Under the pieces are notes generated by a model. The model ran no database searches. It was given only the letters and a program-made list of their open reading frames with translations, and was not told the DNA's origin. From contig OZ024873.1 of NCBI GenBank assembly GCA_964017185.1, positions 46,610,760 to 46,674,759 of the forward strand: 64,000 nt of DNA, read 5' to 3'. This stretch comes from Rugalucina vietnamica (lineage: Eukaryota; Mollusca; Bivalvia; Lucinida; Lucinidae). The position numbers were made by a program, and so were the translations under genes. How positions within the stretch are numbered: the first letter of the stretch is position 1; each line of letters opens with the position of its first letter. Below, piece after piece: positions 54,135 to 64,000 of this stretch.

Positions 54135-55655
54135 AGTCCGGACAGGGTTGGGGTAATTAAAATTGTAATTGTAATTAATTGCAATTTAATTACATTTTCC
54201 AAAATAATTGAAAATAATTGTAATTCAGCCTTTACTTTAATTACAATAATTGAAATGTAATGAATTACAGTGTCAAAAAGGGGTGTAATTAACAATTACT
54301 TTTAATTACTTTGAATTACTTTAAAGAAAACACCTCTTACATATACATTGTATATTTAGAGATTATTATTGTAAGAGTGTACTGCAGATTATCCTGTTGA
54401 ATCTTGTTTCTTTGCATGTATCATTGAAGTGTATGGTCAATTATACAGTACTCAAGTAAAATATTTTCCCATTGAGATAAGTTATGTTACAACTGTAGTC
54501 AAAATTTGTCTCTTCATCTATTAAACATGTTTCTTCATCTGCTAATAAAATTAAGTATTGGGCACTTAAAAGATGTTTAATCCTTCCCTAAAACTGATGA
54601 CCTTAGAGCTATTTATCATCTTATACACACAATGTGACATTAAGCAATGATTGATCAAAGGAAGTGTGAAAACTCAATCATTATCTCTTTTTTCTTGTCC
54701 TTGAATGGTGTATTGTCGACAGGATTCCTTGTTGTTAGTTTTTCACACCTCACTGACAGATTCATAATTTAACTGGTCACAAAATTAAACTGCTTCTTTT
54801 CAATGTCATCTTGTATGTCTGATTTATGAAAGATGGAGTGCACATAAATACATGTATCATGTTTTCAAAATAGGAAACTGGTGGAAATTTTTGGTCAAAA
54901 ATTCTTTATCATGTTTCTATGATTGTAAGATACATGCACAGTCAGACATGCACAGTCTGACAGTATAGCCCTTGTTAGCACTCATTTGATTTATGGCACA
55001 ACTGACATTTTGCAGTTGTAGGACAGCACATTTAGACATGGCATGTTTTTGTGTTCTTTTTCTTGATTTGCCATTCATAAGAAGCCAACTCCGATCATTC
55101 CACCCATCTAAATCAGTAAGCAAGTGTCAAAGTCAGCAAACTTATCTTGGTAGAATTTATAAAAACATTTATATAATGTGCTTTAGCGTAAGAGTCAACA
55201 ACTTTTCAGTCATGTGAGAACAGATATACTGCTTCTTAGTTATTAACTGATGATATGAGGAGTTATTATATTTGCCAATAATCTTTTGACATTTGATGGG
55301 ATACATATGTTAAAAACTTTGATGGTTAATTCTATATACACCAGTGGATTCAAACATCCCTGTTCAGTAGGGGCAAAACGAAAAAGGAGACATGCAGTAC
55401 AAAAGGTTCCTGTCACACAATTCTCGGTCATTATCACTACAAGTGTTTTATTTCCATTTATGAATATTTTGGACTTAAATGTGTCTCAACACTCTTGTAT
55501 GTAATGAATTACATTAGGCTAAGTAATTGTATGTAATGAATTACTTTCCTAAAATGTCCAGTAATTGTAATTGTAATTTTATTGAACAAATGTCAATGTA
55601 ATTGTAATTCAATTAATTACTTTTCAAAGTAATTGACCCCAAGCCTGAGTCCGGA
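54135..55655. mobile_element. hAT-type non-autonomous element with 8-bp target duplication
   Basis: The body is 54143-55647, flanked by AGTCCGGA at 54135-54142 and 55648-55655. Ends are CAGGGTTGGGGT and ACCCCAAGCCTG, followed inward by TAATTGTAATTAATT-rich sequence. CAGGG ends and an 8-bp duplication are typical of hAT elements. The interior has no transposase. Confidence 0.85.
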
Positions 55656-55937
55656 TCTGGTGTTTGGATGCCAGAGATCACGCACCTTAATTAGGTCACA
55701 TTATCTCCTTACATAGAAACTTTTGCATTCGCATTTTAGTAGAACCCCGCGATAAAAAAGTTACTTTTGCCACATGGGTATATAACAACATCGCCGCACA
55801 AATGTGGTAGTTACAAAATATTGACAAATGTCTTGTATTTTTCATCATAACAGGCTTTACAGTGGAAGGATTTTGGAAATTGTTATGGTAGAAAAAAATC
55901 AATTATTGATCATGTGTGATTGCTTTTTCCTGTTTAG

Positions 55938-56033
55938 AGATAAGGGCCGCGACACAGCAGGAATCCAGTATAACCCAAGCCTCAAAGTAACCCTCAAAGG
56001 CTTTTACACCAATCTGACTGGCTCAGCTACAAG
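55938..56033 (+). other. Possible 5' UTR exon of the RB1CC1-like gene
   Basis: Bounded by TTTTTCCTGTTTAG and AAG|GTACATT and GC-richer than its surroundings. It precedes the exon with the start codon by about 750 bp. There is no ATG in the right frame, so if it is an exon it is probably untranslated. Confidence 0.45.
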
Positions 56034-56815
56034 GTACATTCGATTCAATTAAAAACAGGCCATTTCATAGGATGAACCCTTTAGGCATGTTTGATTAGCT
56101 CTGAAAGTGATGCAGTGTCAAACATGAAAAATCAAGACAGGTGGCGGGAAGTATGGACTGAACTAAAGGGAAAAACTGACACTTGAATCTTTACACCTGC
56201 CTACCTATTTATATTTTTTTTAATTAACAATTGAAATCAGTACTTTTAGGTGATATAAATAAAATTTCTTATTATGATGAATTCATATTTTGAGAAGAAA
56301 TAAAATGTTTCAGTGTTTATTTTTAGAAAGATGCAAGTGTCTGTTTTTCCTTCAGCTTCTTCCGTACTTCTCCCCAGCTATAAACATTCGTGGAGTGGAA
56401 CGGGGGAAAGGGCTACAGAAATATCTGATTGGTTGATTCCATTGTGACATTTTATGTGTTTTCACTGTTGGAAATAGGGTACGCCGATATTTAATCTACT
56501 TGATGAATCTGAGAAATGGTCAAAATAAAGGGAGTGTGTACAAAAATTTCTGCTTTTACATGTTTGTCCGGAATTAGATGGTTTTACCCTATTCATCAAG
56601 CAAGTGTCACAAAGTATATCATTCAAGAATGTATTTTGACGCACATCTCATTTGAGGCACCTTTATGTCTCTGCCATTTTTAGAACTCACATAGCTTTGT
56701 GTCAAAGGCCAAATGTTATACTCCGACACTACTGTATTGTAAAATGTAAAAACAGTTTTTTTGTTTTTTTTTTAAATTTCAGATTTTAGTTATCATCATC
56801 GAAAATACAGACAAG

Positions 56816-59800
56816 ATGTTGTATGTATTCCACGTAGAGACGGGCACCATGATGACCTTTGACATGAATCTTGCTATGGAGAGGTATACTATAAATAACT
56901 TGTCAGTCCTTTCAAATGACGTACAGGACACACAGTCATCAAACTTCTATTGCCTCACGACTTTCTAAATCATAAAGTATACTTACTGTAAAAATGACAT
57001 ACATGTATGTATGTTAAAATATTTCTAGGTGACTGAAATGCCACTGCCTATGTCTTCTTCTGGAATCATTTGACTTTGGGCCTAAAGTCTGAAATAAGTA
57101 CAAGTCTGCTAACCACTTGATGTTAGGCCTAAATAAAATTTAACCTTCAATAGAAAAACATTTTTGATGGGCATTTATTGGATTTGACACAAATTACAGT
57201 ATTCAAAGATTGATAATGACAATATATTAAATGTCCTTTCTACAGTGTTTCAAGTCTCCAGAGTGTTATTCATAGAGGTTGTAAGATCCCGGAAGATAAA
57301 CAAGTCCTGTTAGTGAGTGGGGGTGAGAGTCTCGACCCAGTAGCCACAGTCGGAAAATATCATGCTGGAACAGTAAGTCATCGCTTACTCATTTCAACAA
57401 AAAATTGTAAATATCTGTTCATTTATTCTTCAAGTATATTCTGTTTAAAGGTTTTGAATTTCTTTAAAGCATGCAGCGAAGAATCAGAGTGCCGTAAAAG
57501 GTAGAATGAATTATACAAGTCAGTAATTGAATAACTTTGTTTGTATTATATATGCCTTCGCGAGAAAACCAACAATCAGGGCCCAGTTGTTCAAAACTAA
57601 CGACGTCGTTAGTTAACGTTTCGTTTAAATTTCAAACTTTAATATTACAAATACACTGTTATTTTTTGTTGAAAAAATGTGAGAATCCTTTGCACTGCAA
57701 AGGATTCTCACATTTTTTCAACAAAAAATAGTGCAAAGGATTCTCACATTTTTTAAAAAAAAAATAACAGTGTATTTGTTACTTTAGCTGATATTTGCTT
57801 AACAAATTTATGTCTTAACGATATCGTTAAGCTAACGATGCTTTGAACAACTGGGTCCTGGGCTTCTGACTAGGTCCCACACAAACCAGGCTATACAACG
57901 GTAGAAGATGACCAGAAGCTTAAAATTTCAGATTCAGATAGAAGAGATATTGTACTATCTATGAAGAGAAAACAAAGATGCTGATCAGCTGTGCAGTTAC
58001 TGCACAGCTGATCTGCATCTTTGGTTTTGCTTATGCAGATTGTTTTTCTGGCGTGGCATCTCAGTTTATTATGTTCCCTTTATTCTACAGGATACCAACC
58101 CAATATTTCTGTTTAGTAAGAGCACTATAGAGGCAGCCACCCCACCCTCCCCAAGTGTCAACTATGGATCAGGTATACAAATATCATTTTATAGTGTTTT
58201 AAAAATACCATCTGTTAGTCCTCAGTCTTCAATTTCCAATAATAATAAGTACATGTACTCCATGAATTGATTTGTGTCCTGATAACCATAGAGTACCTCC
58301 TCATGACGCAAACAAGTGACATAAACTCTTGTATGTTTCTATAGGCATAATAGGCAGTCTTTTCTCATTGAATATGCCTGTCACTTCAAATCAAGTCAGT
58401 ACAATAACTCTTCACTCATATAAGCCTGGCGTTCTTTTAATGGGACATGGGCGGCATCTCATCTGGGGCTATTCTGTTTGCTAAGAGGAGTTTCATCTAT
58501 CGGTTATTTTTCAGATATTGATCTACAAGGCCAGGTAGAAGGTTCCCTACTCATGCCACCAGCCTATCAGACAGTGGTATCTAGAGCTCAACTAGCATTG
58601 GTAAGATCTTATTTAAATGGCAGGCAAGGAATATAGGAGACAGACAGACAGGCAGGCAGACATGTAGTGTGTGCATGCGTGAGAGAGAGTCTTAGAGAGA
58701 GAGCAAGAGAGAGAGAGAGAGTTGTGACCATGTTCAAAGTAATTCTTCAACAGTAGGACAGGGCTGCAGTCATAGCAAATCTCAAACAACATGTTTAATT
58801 CTAGAATTGTCATGCTTATCATCTTTTTTCCACTCCAGCAATTTCAAGATGTAGACGGTGAGGAGTTGAGAGCATGTGAACGTCTCATCCATGATCAGCA
58901 TCTTCAGCAACAGGGCTGGGCCGCAGTCGTCGCAAATCTCGAGGATGTCACAAGGTAATTAATTTGGGGCTTGTTGTTTAAAGCATTTAAAATCTGCAGG
59001 GGAGATATTGTCCTACTTGCAATATTAGGTAGTGGGGATTATGTCCACATTGCAAAAACCATGGGATAGGTTTTGTTCACCTGTGCCAAAATGAGGGAGG
59101 GGTGGTTTTCCAGGGGGGAAGGGGGTTGTCCTACAATGGTTTTGATGTCATATTGGATATTAAGTAAATTACGGAATCATGGAACATAATAAATGAAGAG
59201 TTCATATAGAATTATAGGTTAGAGCATCTCTCAAACTTTCGTATCCTGCTGATGGTGTTAGAAGTGGGATAATGTCAACTGCCAGGATGGAGTTGCCTTA
59301 CCCATGCATTTCCCAGGCCTTGCTGTGTTAGAATGTTTCTTTCTGCTTCAGTGACCTTCGTCAGCGGTTTGAGAACTTCCTTGAGGCTTATACTCAGTAT
59401 CTGGAGAGCAGAGAATCCTACAGGAGCACACTTAAAAGGTGAGCTTAATCCAAGCTTTATTGGCAAGGTACACCATCGTTTTCATGCAGACCAAACTAAA
59501 TGTGTAAACATATATGATCTCAGTGGCCCCCATGGCCGAGCGGTTAAGAACACTGTTTCTTAATCACTCGATCATCTCACTGCTGTGTCTGGTGTGGGTT
59601 CGAGCCCCGCACTGGCCACATGTAAGACAAGCCAAGCTCTGCTTGTGGGTGTGCCAGGTGTTTTTTTTCGGGGTTCTCCTTTTTTGCCCGCCTACTGATT
59701 GGTCCGTCTCATATGAGCTGAAATAATCTTGAAAGGGGCGTAAAACTGAATGAAAAAAAAAAATATATATATATATGATCTCCCGTCTCTCAATATAAAA

Positions 59801-62505
59801 CAAAACAAATAGAAAATTACTATTATAAAATGTTTTTCATGCGTAACTCAGCTTAGATTGAAATTTATTCTGCTCATAAATGTTAAAAGCTAACAATTGT
59901 TGGAATTTTAACATAGAAGGATAAATGTTGAAACTTGAATTCTTTTACTGATTGAGGCTACTTGAGCATTTATGATGGTTAAAATATCATTCTCAACTGA
60001 CTTGAGCATGAAAAAAAAAATAATGTTAGGGCCAGGCAGTGAAGCAGTAGAACACATAATGCACTTTGTATCTATGATAAAATGAGCCATGGCGCAAGAA
60101 AACAGGTCTTTGGGGGTTTCGACTAGGTCCGACACAAACTGGCCTGTGCAGTACTGAAGATGGCTAGAATCTTGTAATTTCAGATTTCGGAAGAAGTGGA
60201 GTTGTATTATCCGAGCAGCGAAAACAAAGGCGCTGATCTACTTCGCAGTTACTGCGAAACTGGTCTGCGTCTTTGTTTTCGCATAGGCAAAAATCCGGTT
60301 TTCTTGTGTCGCGGCTCAAATAAATGTCCATTGAACTGTAGCATATTTTGAATTGATGATTTATTAAAAAAATTGCTTGCTATCTTCCAGAGTGAGTGAG
60401 TCCCTGCAGTTGTTGGCCAAGATCCCTGTATTACCATGCCTAAGTCAGCAAGCAGACGGGGAACCAGCCTGTGACTCTTCAACTGAAGACCAAGAAAAGT
60501 ATACTCTGTATGACTGGATCAGCTCACAGGTATGGTTGATCAGGTTCGCTTTGTTTATGTTGAAAGTTGAATTGTAGTAAATGTTTGATGTTATCTTTAG
60601 TTCTTAGTTGTTGTTGTTCCATGGTTCCAAGACAGTCAAAGGAAATTCATTTTCAAACCAAAGTCAGCATTGGCCGCTGCCCGTTGGTACTTTGAGATGC
60701 CCCTGGGTTTCAAGTTGCTTCTGCAAAGAGCAGCTCACTGACTTTGCAATTGATTACAGGTCTACCAGGTAGATGGCTTCAGCCTGCCCTTGACAAGTGG
60801 TACTCATATTAACCTTAGCAGTTAACTGGAGATGTTCTTATAGGATTTTAGGTGTCATTCATCTTTATGTCTGGTTAAAGTCTCAAAAAATCCATATAAT
60901 ACCATATGAGGCATGTCAAAAGAAAACCAACAATTAATTATTTACATTTGCAAAAACAAAGGCGCAGATCAGCTTCGCAGTAATTGCAAAGCTGATCACA
61001 CCTTTGTTTTCGCTACACGGATAGTACTATTCCTCTACTTTCTAAATCCGAAATTTCGAGCCTCTAGCTATTGTCTGTGCTTGTACTGCTCGATTTGTGT
61101 CAGACCTGTTTGGAAACCACATTGTTGGTTTTTTCATGTCATGGTTCATATGTATTTTGGTTCTTGTACTAGTTCCTGATTAATCTTTACTCAGGCATTT
61201 TGCAGCAACAAACAAAAACAACAAGTTTTTATGACCTAAAGAATCATTTGTTTTCCTTGCAGGATGCCAATCACAGTTTACATGATATGGTGGAACAGTG
61301 TAGTAAAGCAACAGAACAGGTAACTTCCTGTGGAATGACATATATCACGTAATAGCATGACATTTTGAGAAGAAAACTATGTAGCATAAATGACATTTGA
61401 GCCGCCGCGTGGGAAAACCAACAATGTGGTTTCTGACCAGGTTCAACACAAACCGACCTGTACAGTCTCTGAAATGAGCTAGAAGCTTGAAATTTCGGAT
61501 TTAAGTAGAAGAGGAACTGTACTATTCGAGTAGCGAAAACAAAGGCGCTGATCAGCTTCGCAGTTACTGAGAAGCTGATCTGCGCCTTTGTTTTCGCCTA
61601 TGCAGATTGTTGGTTTTCCCATGAGGCGGCTCATTTATTTATACGTCTATTGCATATGTATAATTCACAGATACGTATAATTCACAGATATGTATAATTC
61701 ACAGATATGTATAATTCACAGATATGTATAATTCACAGATATGTATAATTCACAGATATGTATAATTCACAGTAAGGTTTAATGGCATGGCTTGAATAGC
61801 TCCACAAAAGAAGTAAATTTGAACTGGAACTTATTCTGCATTATTTGTACTGTCAAATCATAGGATAAACAAAGTTTAAAGCATTGCTTTCATGCATTGG
61901 ACCAAGAGGTACACCTTTTCTATGAAGTTTTTTTGCTTTATCTTTTCGTACAAAGTCTTAACTGGCTTATTAACTAGATAAAAAATGCAAGTAATAAAGC
62001 AGAATTTTCACTAAGTTTTTTAGTAGCCATCAGAAATTACAGATTACCAGGCAAAATTGCCATAGTTTATTATTGTTCAGTAAAAGGTAGCCAGCTAAAC
62101 AGTTGAAAAGTACATTGCTATTTTTTCAGCCTCCCGGCTCATAATAATGACATCCCTGAATAAAGTAATGTTTTTTAAAGCTCTTGTCTCACTCTTATTC
62201 AGCTGGATCAAAATGTTGGCGAGACATTGAGAGGTGAAGTGGACCAGATGTTTAAAGATGTCCACAATGTCCACAATAATGACATCCCTGAATAAAGTAA
62301 TGTTTTTTAAAGCTCTTGTCTCACTCTTATTCAGCTGGATCAAAATGTTGGCGAGACATTGAGGGGTGAAGTGGACCAGATGTTTAAAGATGTCCACAAT
62401 GCCAGTATGAAGGAGGTGAAGGGGTTAGAGGATAGACTGTACGGACTGGACCAGATCATTTCTGGGGCGAGGAAGATTGTGAACCAACAGTCAGAACTGG
62501 CTCAG
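56816..62505 (+). CDS. RB1CC1: RB1CC1/FIP200-like autophagy scaffold, N-terminal part (continues beyond window)
   Basis: FIP200 is the large scaffold of the ULK1 autophagy-initiation complex, acting at early autophagosome formation sites. Coding exons: 56816-56883, 57246-57372, 58091-58172, 58515-58600, 58839-58954, 59352-59438, 60391-60529, 61263-61319, 62335-62505; all phases agree and give 311 residues. The N-terminal ubiquitin-like fold reads MLYVFHVETGTMMTFDMNLA, then QVLLVSGGESL and DTNPIFLFSKSTIEAATPP, in the same order as I remember in human RB1CC1. Later HDQHLQQQGWAAVVANLEDV, LLAKIPVLPCL, LYDWISSQ and GLEDRLYGLDQIISGARKIV match conserved N-terminal blocks. The FIP200 coiled coil and C-terminal claw domain lie downstream of the window. 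The start exon has 33 nt of leader after the acceptor at 56782. The last exon visible belongs to the 97-bp array described separately. Confidence 0.88.
57551..58062. mobile_element. Fold-back MITE (TGAGCCGCC family, copy 5) with a nested MITE
   Basis: The outer element reads CGCGAGAAAACCAACAAT at the left and ATTGTTTTTCTGGCGTGGC at the right, with the hairpin GCTGATCAGCTGTGCAGTTA around 57978. A second palindromic element, about 57583-57860 (CAGGGCCCAGTTGTTCAAA ... TTTGAACAACTGGGTCCTG), with its own long internal hairpin (GAATCCTTTGCACTGCAAAG), lies between the outer element's left end and its core. Both are in an RB1CC1 intron. Confidence 0.7.
59506..59775 (+). mobile_element. tRNA-derived SINE with target duplication
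   Basis: The head has GGCCGAGCGGTTAAGAAC (A-box region) and GGTTCGAGCCCC (B-box), resembling a Leu/Ser-type tRNA, then a body, an A-run and (TA)n. ATATATGATCTC occurs directly before and after, a target duplication of 12 bp or more. It sits in an RB1CC1 intron. Confidence 0.8.
60082..60318. mobile_element. Fold-back MITE, TGAGCCGCC family, copy 6
   Basis: Left TGAGCCATGGCGCAAGAAAA, right TTTTCTTGTGTCGCGGCTCA, inner GCGAAAACAAAGGCGCTGAT and GTCTTTGTTTTCGC. In an RB1CC1 intron, about 70 bp upstream of the exon at 60391. Confidence 0.75.
60907..61149. mobile_element. Fold-back MITE, TGAGCCGCC family, copy 7
   Basis: Contains AAAAGAAAACCAACAATTA at the left, the core AAAACAAAGGCGCAGATCAG and TTGTTGGTTTTTTCATG at the right. 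In the RB1CC1 intron before the exon at 61263. Confidence 0.75.
61398..61633. mobile_element. Fold-back MITE, TGAGCCGCC family, copy 8 (complete)
   Basis: Ends TGAGCCGCCGCGTGGGAAAA and CCCATGAGGCGGCTCA; the inner hairpin GATCAGCTTCGCAGTTACTG / GAAGCTGATC is flanked by GCGAAAACAAAGGCGC. Confidence 0.85.
61655..61775 (+). repeat. 17-bp tandem repeat (ATATGTATAATTCACAG)
   Basis: Seven near-perfect units of ATATGTATAATTCACAG in an RB1CC1 intron. Confidence 0.9.
62145..62400 (+). repeat. Tandem duplication (132 bp) of an RB1CC1 acceptor and exon start
   Basis: Two copies, offset 132 bp, of the acceptor TCTCACTCTTATTCAG plus the first 20 or so codons (LDQNVGETLRGEVDQMFKDV). The first copy's frame runs into TAA (62292-62294) in the sequence between copies, so only the second acceptor (62334) gives an open exon. 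Confidence 0.85.
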
Positions 62506-63968
62506 GTATTTAGTTAAAGGGTTAGAGGATAGACTGTACGGACTGGACCAGATCGTTTCTGGGGCGAGGAAGATCGTGAACCAACAGTCAGAACTGGCTC
62601 AGGTATTTAGTTAAAGGGTTAGAGGATAGACTGTACGGACTGGACCAGATCGTTTCTGGGGCGAGGAAGATCGTGAACCAACAGTCAGAACTGGCTCAGG
62701 TATTTAGTTAAGGGGTTAGAGGATAGACTGTACGGACTGGACCAGATCATTTCTGGGGCGAGGAAGATTGTGAACCAACAGTCAGAACTAGCTCAGGTAT
62801 TTAGTTAAAGGGTTAGAGGATAGACTGTACGGACTGGACCAGATCATTTCTGGGGCGAGGAAGATTGTGAACCAACAGTCAGAACTAGCTCAGGTATTTA
62901 GTTAAAGGGTTAGAGGATAGACTGTACGGACTGGACCAGATCATTTCTGGGGCGAGGAAGATTGTGAACCAACAGTCAGAACTAGCTCAGGTATTTAGTT
63001 AAAGGGTTAGAGGATAGACTGTACGGACTGGACCAGATCATTTCTGGGGCGAGGAAGATTGTTAACCAACAGTCAGAACTAGCTCAGGTATTTAGTTAAA
63101 GGGTTAGAGGATAGACTGTACGGACTGGACCAGATCATTTCTGGGGCGAGGAAGATCGTGAACCAACAGTCAGAACTAGCTCAGGTATTTAGTTAAAGGG
63201 TTAGAGGATAGACTGTACGGACTGGACCAGATCATTTCTGGGGCGAGGAAGATCGTGAACCAACAGTCAGAACTAGCTCAGGTACTTAGTTAAAGGGTTA
63301 GAGGATAGACTGTACGGACTGGACCAGATCATTTCTGGGGCGAGGAAGATTGTGAACCAACAGTCTTTGAGTCAGAACTAGCTCAGGTATTTAGTTAAAG
63401 GGTTAGAGGATAGACTGTACGGACTGGACCAGATCATTTCTGGGGCGAGGAAGATTGTGAACCAACAGTCAGAACTAGCTCAGGTATTTAGTTAAAGGGT
63501 TAGAGGATAGACTGTACGGACTGGACCAGATCATTTCTGGGGCGAGGAAGATTGTGAACCAACAGTCAGAACTGGCTCAGGTATTTAGTTAAAGGGTTAG
63601 AGGATAGACTGTACGGACTGGACCAGATCATTTCTGGGGCGAGGAAGATTGTTAACCAACAGTCAGAACTGGCTCAGGTATTTAGTTAAAGGGTTAGAGG
63701 ATAGACTGTACGGACTGGACCAGATCATTTCTGGGGCGAGGAAGATTGTGAACCAACAGTCAGAACTGGCTCAGGTATTTAGTTAAAGGGTTAGAGGATA
63801 GACTGTACGGACTGGACCAGATCATTTCTGGGGCGAGGAAGATTGTGAACCAACAGTCAGAACTGGCTCAGGTATTTAGTTAAAGGGTTAGAGGATAGAC
63901 TGTACGGACTGGACCAGATCATTTCTGGGGCGAGGAAGATTGTGAACCAACAATCAGAACTAGCTCAG
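62424..63968 (+). repeat. Sixteen-copy 97-bp array of an RB1CC1 exon end with its splice donor
   Basis: Copies begin (GTTAGAGGATAGACTG) at 62424, 62521, 62618, 62715, 62812, 62909, 63006, 63103, 63200, 63297, 63402, 63499, 63596, 63693, 63790 and 63887. Spacing is exactly 97 bp except one interval of 105 bp (an 8-bp insertion near 63368). Each unit encodes GLEDRLYGLDQIISGARKIV then NQQSELAQ, followed by the donor CAG|GTATTTAGTTAAAG. The last copy runs into different intron sequence (GTATTTATGTTGCC). Confidence 0.95.
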
Positions 63969-64000
63969 GTATTTATGTTGCCATACTGTTTGCACCGGAT

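Noticed and set aside
54917-55504. Short frames between 54.9 and 55.5 kb as genes
   Set aside because: They sit inside the hAT-type element, are all under 75 residues, and show no domain or codon signal.
59528-59625. tRNA-Leu/Ser-like gene
   Set aside because: It is followed by a SINE body and an A-rich tail and flanked by a 12-bp target duplication.
62095-62397. Minus-strand 100-residue frame with an internal repeat
   Set aside because: Antisense of the duplicated RB1CC1 acceptor and exon start.
62424-63968. 97-bp array as a CRISPR or satellite
   Set aside because: The unit is coding sequence of RB1CC1 plus its splice donor and the spacing leaves no spacers; it is an exon-border tandem duplication.

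Overview
The window looks like nuclear DNA of a bivalve mollusc. It is AT-rich and intron-rich, with animal genes split into small GT-AG exons, and about half of the sequence is repeat. The repeats are of kinds I associate with bivalve genomes: AGCTCACCTGAG-type repeats, fold-back MITEs with TGAGCCGCC ends, and tRNA-derived SINEs. Genus and species cannot be told from the sequence alone. All exon models below come from reading frames, splice phases and remembered family motifs; no search was run.

Layout. (1) 1-5.4 kb: the last two coding exons of an oxysterol-binding-protein-related gene (+), separated by a 1.5-kb repeat that ends a few bases before the last exon. (2) 5.5-14 kb: repeats only, namely MITEs, two tandem arrays inside one element, a cluster of GGATATCC palindromes and nested DNA transposons. 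(3) 13,968-18,062: a complete 4.1-kb mobile element with terminal inverted repeats of about 0.45-0.54 kb, a 6-bp target duplication and three genes on the minus strand. It looks like a very compact Maverick/Polinton-type element with no polymerase or integrase. (4) 18.4-24.3 kb: a TTAA-flanked element, a large inverted repeat and a dead reverse transcriptase. (5) 24.7-32.5 kb: an eleven- or twelve-exon gene (+) for a single-pass receptor with a signal peptide, a C-type-lectin domain interrupted by a duplicated trefoil-like cassette exon, one membrane helix and a cytoplasmic tail of about 690 residues rich in repeated acidic tyrosine motifs. (6) 33.45-36.29 kb: an intronless gene (+) for a 945-residue multi-pass membrane protein. 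(7) 36.4-45.5 kb: a decayed duplicated cluster on the minus strand, with three six-cysteine (CSalpha-beta, defensin-like) peptide exons, C1q-gene remnants, SINEs and tandem repeats. (8) 46.2-51.3 kb: a broken non-LTR retrotransposon with a 2A-like peptide, into which a 1.5-kb DNA transposon has jumped (8-bp duplication). (9) 52-55.65 kb: a short-unit array and two terminal-inverted-repeat elements. (10) 55.9-64 kb: the 5' half of an RB1CC1/FIP200 autophagy gene (+), running off the window end. One of its exons has been amplified into sixteen 97-bp copies, each carrying its own splice donor.

The functional theme, as inference, is immunity and membrane signalling: lectin receptor, defensin-like peptides, C1q remnant and an uncharacterised multi-pass protein lie within 20 kb of each other. 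The housekeeping genes (ORP-type lipid transfer and FIP200) sit at the two ends.
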